Source: Chelydra serpentina
Taxonomy: Eukaryota > Chordata > Testudines > Chelydridae
DNA: 64,000 nucleotides
NCBI GenBank assembly: GCA_037349315.1
Contig: JBAIAC010000057.1
Location: 6,634,001-6,698,000, forward strand
Direction: 5' to 3'
Shown here in pieces: positions 57,406 through 64,000 of this stretch (the first letter of the stretch is position 1; each line of letters begins with the position of its first letter). The notes below the pieces were generated by a model. That model was not told the DNA's origin and made no database searches. It worked only from the letters and a program-made list of their open reading frames with translations. The position numbers and the translations under genes are program-made.

Positions 57406-58119
57406 GCTAAGGCTGATAGCAAGGGGAGGCATTGGCAATAGCAGTGGTTTGTGTTGTAACTGGGATCTCATCCACTAGGCTCTGGCTTGGGACCGCTGAG
57501 CCAGTTTCATAGAAGCCACAGAACAGCCTGCAGATGGTCGTGACTTTGTTGCCGCAAGCTGGATTTGACCTGGGGACTGAGAGGTGAAAGACTCTGTCTC
57601 TCCTTTTCAGGTCCCCTGGCACGGCACTTTTGATCCTCTGCCTGAGTGGGATCTAAGGTCACAGTCGAACTTTCATGTTCTTCAGTGCGAGAGCTGTTCT
57701 TCTCTTCCTGGTGTTTCGAGTGACAAAAAGGAATTCTTATATAAAATGTGTCCCTGTGTCTCTGCGAATCTGCCGCTTTCAGTCCTGCTGCAATGCTGCT
57801 AAGTCTTCTGTGCCTTGTAGCGCTAGAGAGGTAACCAGTAGTTTCTGATGAGTCACTCGCCCCGTTTAGGTGTCCTTGTTAACCCAGAAGAGGAGACTGC
57901 CAAATGCTCGGAGTGATGCTGAGGGGGCCAGTAGCAACTCCCCTCTGTCATTCAGAGTTCCAAGATGAATCTGCTGTCATGGGTGATGAAACCCCCCATC
58001 TGTTCTCTGGTGACAGCACCATATGCTCAACATGGTGTCTCCTTTACAAGGCTTGTTCTCAGGCACTTCAGAATCCTGCTTTCCCCCAGATCCATCTCTG
58101 TGGAGAGAGACAATAACAA

Positions 58120-58315
58120 TACCTAGACCAGTAGATTTCAGAGCACCTGGCCAAAGGAGATACATGTTATCACCCCATTTTACAGACGGGTAAACTGAGG
58201 CACAGAGCGATTGAAATGACTTGCTTAAAGTCACCCAGCAGTCCAGTGGCAGAGCCGGGAATAGACCCAAGGTCTCCTGAGTCCCAGGCCGGTGCTTTAT
58301 CCATTGGGCCAACAA
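58120..58315 (+). repeat. MIR-family SINE
   Basis: Reads ccattttacagacgggtaaa, ctgaggcacagagcgattg, gtggcagagccgggaataga and ttatccattgggcca. Forward, well preserved. Confidence 0.8.
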
Positions 58316-60561
58316 TAACATCTCAGCTACTCACACCAAACAACTACTTGGTTGGACTTGCTCCTCTTGTTTCCAGCAACTCATCCGCTCAAAGCTGACC
58401 TTCCAGAAGTGGCCCTCCTTTGATAGGCCTCAGTTGTGTGCCATGCTCGGGGTGATGGGTGACAATAGCACTGATTAGTCTTGCATGTCCTGGCTGCAAG
58501 CGAGCCTAGCAATGATAGCTGGGAGGGTGATGGGCAGGCCACGGGGCCGCAGTTGTATGTGGCTGTGATTTGGAGCGCTGAGGTTTCTCAGGAGTCTCTT
58601 GCTCATTCTGGGAGTGTGGAAATGGGGGGATTGTGAATCCAGCATGAGGAGGGTGCTCCTGGGTCTGCTAATAGTTGTAACAGGAAGATCTGTCCGATTG
58701 CCGAACAAAGGGAAGTGGCGGAAGCCTCAGCATTTGGACATTGACCAGTCGGCTGGTAGAAGCACTAGAACATCAGAGGCTCTATAGGCTGCAGTAACCT
58801 CTTGGGAACTGGACTGAGCCATCCATTCGGTTTCTTCTGTGAAAAAACATTTCCTTTGTCTTAATGCCTTAGTGGAGGGGGGAAAAGGGAGCGTGGAATC
58901 CTTTCTGTCTGGGGCCGCTCTGATCCTGACACAGCGAGAAGTTGCGTTCTGACTTGGCACTGAATTCAGCGACGGAAAGCCCCAGAAAGGGAGCGGGGTG
59001 ATGCTAGCAGAATGGCTGGCAAATGGGGAGGGCAGAAGGGGGAAAGAGAGTGGCAGGGGGCAGGTCAGGCCAGACCGTCTCCCCTGCGGCCTGGTGTTCC
59101 CGTCCGTGTTTACTTTGGGCCGGTCATGTGATAGCTTCCTCGACTAGTCCTGTGGCTGCAGTTGAGCCCCCCAAGGTGCCTGCGAGTGATAAGAGGTCTG
59201 AGCTGGAGATCTCTCCGAGCCAACGCTGGGCGGGGCCCTTTTTTCTCTGAAACATGGCCCGCCATTCCGGCTTGTCCTCCCCCAGCCGTGTGTACTGGTG
59301 GGATTGGGCGTTACGGAGGGGTGTCGAGTGTAACCTCCGTCTAGCGTTCCGATTGGGGAAGGGCAGGAGAGAGAGAAGCGTGAATTCGACCGCTTGCTGC
59401 GGCTAGACGGATGCCGATGCCCATCAGCCCTGGGGACGTGCACCTGCCGTATCTTGGCTGGCTGGCTGCTCAGTTGATTGCTGTCCCCCCTCACCGTAGT
59501 GTCTGAGCGCCTTTCACGTAAAAACAGGACAAATAGTGGATGCAGGAAAAATTCACCTCACGTGACCGAGGAAGGAGCTGAGTCACTGGCTTGGTGTCTG
59601 GGATTTTGGACCGAATCTAACAGATGTCACCTATGCCACATTGAGTGTTTTCTTTTTCCCGGGGAGGCGCTAAAGTGACGGGCTCTTGGACGCCGGTAGA
59701 GGGGCACCTGTCGAAACGAAGATGAAATCTCAGAGTGACGTTGAGCTTTCATTACGATTTATCCAGCCTTGTGAGGGTTCATTTCCATCCTTTGCAGGCC
59801 CTGGAAGGTGTGAGCCTGCTGCCATGACAGCACTCCGCAGGCTCCTGTGTTCCTGGCAATGTGCTCACGGTGTCTGGGTTCCAGAAAAACCTTGGTGTAA
59901 AAACCTCTGGATCCCTGGTGTAAATGCTCCAGGTGGGGAGGATGTTCACCTCCTGGAAGGGTCTGACTGGGCCCGGTAGGAACGTGCCATGTTCTGGACT
60001 GGGGCTAGGGGGACTGGCTCAGCCGGTGCTGCTGCACTGGTGCTCCGACAAAACAGGCAGGGAAATGTTAGCAACTAGATTATTTAATTTGTTTTTTAAT
60101 GGGGATTAAGTTCCGCTGCGGGAGAGCGGATCTCCAGGGAACAGAGATTTCAGCCCTTTTTATTTATTTTTTTAATCTCAAATTCCTCGCGGCCATAACA
60201 CTTCAAGGCCTAGCTCAGAGAGGAGCGGACTATAGCAGCTGGAGGTTAAATCCAGTTGAAAATGTGCTGTGAAGTAATACGTGAAGCCCAGGCTGAGCAG
60301 CACATACTCAAACAAAGGGGGCATGTTTCCGCTCCCGGAGAACAAGCGTGGAAAGACCAGGACTTTCCATTTCAGTCAGAGATGATGCAAGAGTCTGAAC
60401 CTTTAACTGGCATCTATCAGTCAGATGCCATCTGTGCCGATGCCTTGCATTTAGACAACCCTTTTTCAAGCCAAAGCAGTTACATACTGCGTATACAGGA
60501 CTGGCTTTGCCTACCTCTGGGCTGTTTAACAGTGTCGCCGCACGCCAGCATAGGCCACGAA

Positions 60562-60955
60562 GGGTATGTCTTCACTGCACACTAAGCCTTGGCTTGTGGG
60601 ACCTGGCCTTGTGGACTCGTTGGTTCCAAGCCCGTGTCTGAGCGTTCACACTGCATTGCGAACCGGGGGTTACAATTGCTGGACCTGGGTCCCTCAGCCG
60701 TGCTGGTGGGTACCTACAGCATTACACAGACCTTCTGACGCGGGTCTGCAGCTTGACCTGTGTCCATACTGCAAAATGACGGAGCTTGGACTCCAGTCCC
60801 AGGGGGACTCAGGCTCTGACCCACCCCCCAACCATCCTAAAACATGGGTCCTGAGTGCTTGCTGACCGGAGTTAGACTGATTTGTGTATGGATGGAATGG
60901 GGCGGGGCTCAAACCTGAGTCGCAGTCCAGGCTCAGTGCGCAGTGTAGACATACC
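60562..60955. mobile_element. DNA element with 20-bp inverted ends
   Basis: Left ggtatgtcttcactgcacac and right gtgcgcagtgtagacatacc are inverted with two mismatches. The interior is a mosaic of ggactccagtcccaggggga and ctgtgtccatactgcaaaat phrases. Target duplication not clear. Confidence 0.65.
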
Positions 60956-62574
60956 AGAAGAGCACAACATTCCAATCAGTCACAGATGCAATAGAATTTG
61001 GCCAGGCCTTCACGTTTGAATACCTGTTCTTCCAAGAGTGGCTGCTTGCTTTTGTGATTCCGGTGGTCCTTGCTAGCGTATTGGTTCAGTACTGACCGAC
61101 CTATTAAATCACCAGCATCTTGCTGCAGGTCTCCCATTGAAGAAGTAACCGGGTTGGACACTGCTTAGCTTGTGAGGTCTAATGAGATCACAGGTCAGGG
61201 TTTTATGGATGCTTCCAATTTATTAGTAAGGGAAAACAAGAGCCCACTGGAGTGCGTACGTCTCTTTTGACCTCCCTTTCAGGTTGGCGCTTAGCACATC
61301 TTGCGTCCTGAACAGGTTTCATGTATGTTGTGAATTCTCCCGCACGTTGCTGTACCCTTCACTTCAAGATCAAACCCTCTGCTCGGTCCCAGTTTTAGGG
61401 TTCACAGTTGAAGCTTGTGGAAGGGCAGTGATGGAGTTCACGATGTCCTGCCTGTTACGGGAGACTTTCTGTCAGCTGTCCTTTGTTGGTAGGTCTCCTT
61501 AAAAACACACGTAAGTACACGCATGCGCACACACCATTACATTGCACCAGTGTTTCCAAACAAACTGCAAGTGCGACCCTCTTGTCTGAGAGGTGAGCAA
61601 GGGGAGAAGGTTCTGCTGTAGCAGGAGGAGGGCAAAGCCCCTTTCCCGGACAGGGTCATCAGCACAAATAGTTGTTGCAGGGGAGCGAACTTTTGCAAAG
61701 AGGCAGAAGTGATTTTTGACTCGCCGAAATGCCCTATGTGTTCTGGCTGAAGTGGGCTTCCTGTGTGGAGCGCAGTATAAATATACAAAGGAGCAAACGC
61801 ACCCAAAACAAAGTGCAGATAGTTCCCACAAGCCTAACATTTTCATATTTCTTTCGCTGCCAAGCAGCCTTTGGTCGGCGTTAGAATAACAGGCCTGTTT
61901 GTGCAGACACCAGGCCTTTTGTTAACCAGCAGAAAAGGGGTTTTGATTCAAGCAGCCTCGCTTTTTCTCCTGGCTTTCCTGTTTCCTAAGCTGCTGTGGG
62001 AAGGTTGCTGTGGAAAGCCTGGCTCTGGGCGACCTCTGAAGATCCTGCATTGAGAGACACTGCCTGGATAGCATGGGGAGAGAGGGAAGCGGCCTGACAT
62101 TACTTGCCAGTTCATTCAACCCTATTGGGGCGGAGGGAGGATAGAGAGGGAACAAGTGAAGGTGGGAATATCTTTCTTTGAGATTCCTCAAGTTTACCTG
62201 CTCCTGACAGCCGGAGTGCAGAGGACTGTGGTCTGGATTGGATATCTAAAGCCCTGTCCTCAAGAAGGAGGTCTGGCTTGTTCTTCCCCAAGACAAGGGG
62301 GATTACGATGCTCATTGGGTCAGTCATGGAACAGTTCAGATAGGATCCTCCAGTGTGAAGGTCCTTGGTAGGCCAGAAGGGGATTCGAGAAGGCACCATT
62401 TTCTCTCTGTTGTTTGATCTGAATGTGCCGTTCTGGACCTGGATGGAAACCGGGATGCTTTGGGCTGAGTTCGGATCAGTTTCCCCATCTTAGCTGGCTG
62501 CATGGCGGAAGCAGCAGAGTCCAGCGAGGGGGCTGTTAACTGTACCGTGTGATGATCTGTCTTTGCGCTAATAT

Positions 62575-62800
62575 TCTGAGCCCAGGCCTGAGCGCCAAGA
62601 GCTCCCACGTTCTATCCCTGGCTCTGGCCCGGACTCCCTTTGTGGCTGTGAACAAGTCACTTATCTACTTCTGCGTCATTTTTTTCCATCTGGGCCTAGC
62701 AGGGGCCTGGTGGGGATTAATTGGCCAATATCTTCCCGGTGTTTTGAAGCCCAGGTGCTATATAAATGCTACATAGTAGCATCTTTATTACTGTGTGGAT
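62575..62800 (-). repeat. MIR-like fragment, reversed
   Basis: Order ctgagcgccaagagctccc, gtgaacaagtcacttatc, ccaggtgctatataaatgct matches the reversed MIR-like repeat. Confidence 0.5.
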
Positions 62801-63869
62801 TGAAAAGATGGGAGGTGCCTCTGGCAAAGTCCCGTGCTTCCTCCTTTCCCCTCCCCCAGGAGAGATGCTGAGCCAACCAAAGTAGCATGAGCACCGGGAG
62901 AGCTGGCTGTGGGTGCCTGGTGTGTCTGTTGCACATGTGTGTGGCACGACCTTGTGCAAGTGGGCGCTCTCAGTGGGTGCTTTCTCGCTCAGCAGGACGG
63001 ATGAGCTCACAAACCCCACAAGTGGGAGCATTATTATCGTAAACTCAGTTAATTGAGGCAGGAGGAGCTGAGCCAAAGCATTGAAAATAGCACAAGTGGC
63101 TGGCCTCAGACCTCCTGCCTTCCAGAGAGACCCCCCCAGGCTGGCAGCTTTCAGAGCTCTGGTGAAAGCTGCGATTAGTTTCTGGAGATCGAGGCCTCTG
63201 AGAGCCGCACAAAGGATCAGACTTTGCTGCCGCTTTCTCCGAACTTAATTAATTCCCTGTCAGTCTGCGTCCCTCTTGTCTCCAGATTCTGGCACTGCCC
63301 TTCCCTCCCCCATCAGCCTGGATTTTTCTGTATTCCTCTGTGCATCCCGAGCTCCTTCACCCTTTCTCTCCCCCATAGCGTGCATCTCACTGTACTCCTT
63401 CTCCTCAGCATGTTCTCTCCTCTCCTTGCTCACTGTCATCCTGCATCTCTGTATTACTGTCTGCATCCAGTTCCTCCTCTCTGTCACTCCACATCTCCCT
63501 CTGGGTCCAGAGCTCCCTCACTTCTTTGCTGTCTTCTTTTCTCAACCTGCTTCTTTCTCTTTATCCCTGTGTGCACAGAGGACTCCCCCTCCCCTTCTTC
63601 CTCCGCTCATTTTATTGGGTTGGATGCCAACTTCCCCTGACCTTTCTTTGTGATTCCAGGGAGTAGATGGAGACCTGGGGTGAATAGCCAGGAGTTCCTT
63701 GACCCTATTGATGGGCAGACATACCCCGTGACTTCCTGCCAGCCCGAGCATTGTCAGATCTAAGGAACAAGAGGAGGCTTGGGAGATACAAAAGGGCTTA
63801 GTGATAAAGACTGCGCTCCTGCGTCAGCAGAAATCTAATGGGTCTATGTGGTAATCTGGGGTGGTGCAG

Positions 63870-63960
63870 AACTCATAGAGTTTAAATCCAGAAAGGAACC
63901 ATTTGCTCATCTAGCCCGAATTCCTGTATCGTGCAGACCATCACATTTCACGCCGGAGGG
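63870..63960 (-). mobile_element. CR1-type LINE 3' end, diverged
   Basis: Reads aactcatagagtttaaatcc, gctcatctagcccgaattcc and accatcacatttcacgc, the reversed CR1-type 3' end. It may continue beyond 63960. Confidence 0.65.
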
Positions 63961-64000
63961 TGAGGGTTGAGGCCTGTGCGATTTCAGCAGGGACCCAAAG

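Larger units (their letters stand above)
51945..64000 (+). other. MACF1 intron to the window end
   Basis: I looked for the shared exon that follows all three starts (a short exon beginning Asp-Glu-Arg-Asp with the first calponin-homology helix) and did not see it, so the intron probably continues past 64000. Repeats are listed separately. Stretches 53150-56640, 58320-60560 and 60960-62570 hold nothing I can name. Confidence 0.5.

Noticed and set aside
51945..64000. Shared MACF1 actin-binding-domain exon expected after the first exons
   Set aside because: I read for a short exon encoding the Asp-Glu-Arg-Asp start and following Lys/Thr/Phe/Trp pattern and did not find it; a translated search would settle this.
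1..64000. CRISPR arrays, operons, phage or integron features
   Set aside because: The sequence is vertebrate genomic DNA; no spaced palindromic repeats or prokaryotic gene organisation are present.

Overview
The window is vertebrate nuclear DNA, almost certainly from a cryptodiran turtle. The repeats point there: many CR1 LINE 3' ends on both strands, a tRNA-derived SINE of the tortoise (Cry) type whose tail matches the CR1 tail, MIR/CORE-SINE-like fragments, and many short hAT-type DNA elements with 8-bp target duplications. There are no prokaryotic features. Nearly all long open frames are chance frames in repeats or GC-rich low-complexity DNA.

One gene is recognisable: MACF1 (microtubule-actin cross-linking factor 1, a spectraplakin), on the + strand. 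The window holds its 5' region with three alternative first coding exons, each ending in a phase-1 donor (codon split G|..): 12451-12670 encodes the Ser/Arg-rich N-terminus that starts MSSSDEETLSER, which I recognise as a MACF1 N-terminus; 28212-28305 encodes a 31-residue N-terminus starting MAGYVPG and ending AYEDVLERYK, matching the plakin-family first exon known from dystonin and plectin 1f; 51893-51944 encodes a short 17-residue N-terminus that I predict is a third start. In each case the final G would join a shared exon beginning with Asp (the calponin-homology actin-binding domain). I did not find that shared exon, so it probably lies beyond 64000.

Layout: 1-9600 is repeat-rich 5' flank (hAT MITEs, CR1, MIR-like pieces, a Cry SINE, a minisatellite split by a CR1). 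9640-10540 is a CpG island with a higher-order minisatellite and a probable non-coding exon ending at 10345 (GGG|GTAAGT), spliced to an acceptor at 12407/12408. This leader carries two overlapping upstream ORFs. 12671-28211 is intron with a nested hAT insertion and a 216-bp recent duplication. 27640-28620 is a second minisatellite plus CpG island around the second first exon. 28306-51892 is intron with CR1 copies and a 1.3-kb TIR element inserted cleanly in a CR1. The third first exon has a TATA-like, non-CpG promoter. 51945-64000 is intron with MIR, hAT and CR1 fragments.

The layout implies promoter choice: two CpG-island promoters and one TATA-type promoter feed the same downstream MACF1 body while swapping only the residues before the actin-binding domain. 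Repeat family names are from memory of consensus patterns and were not searched.
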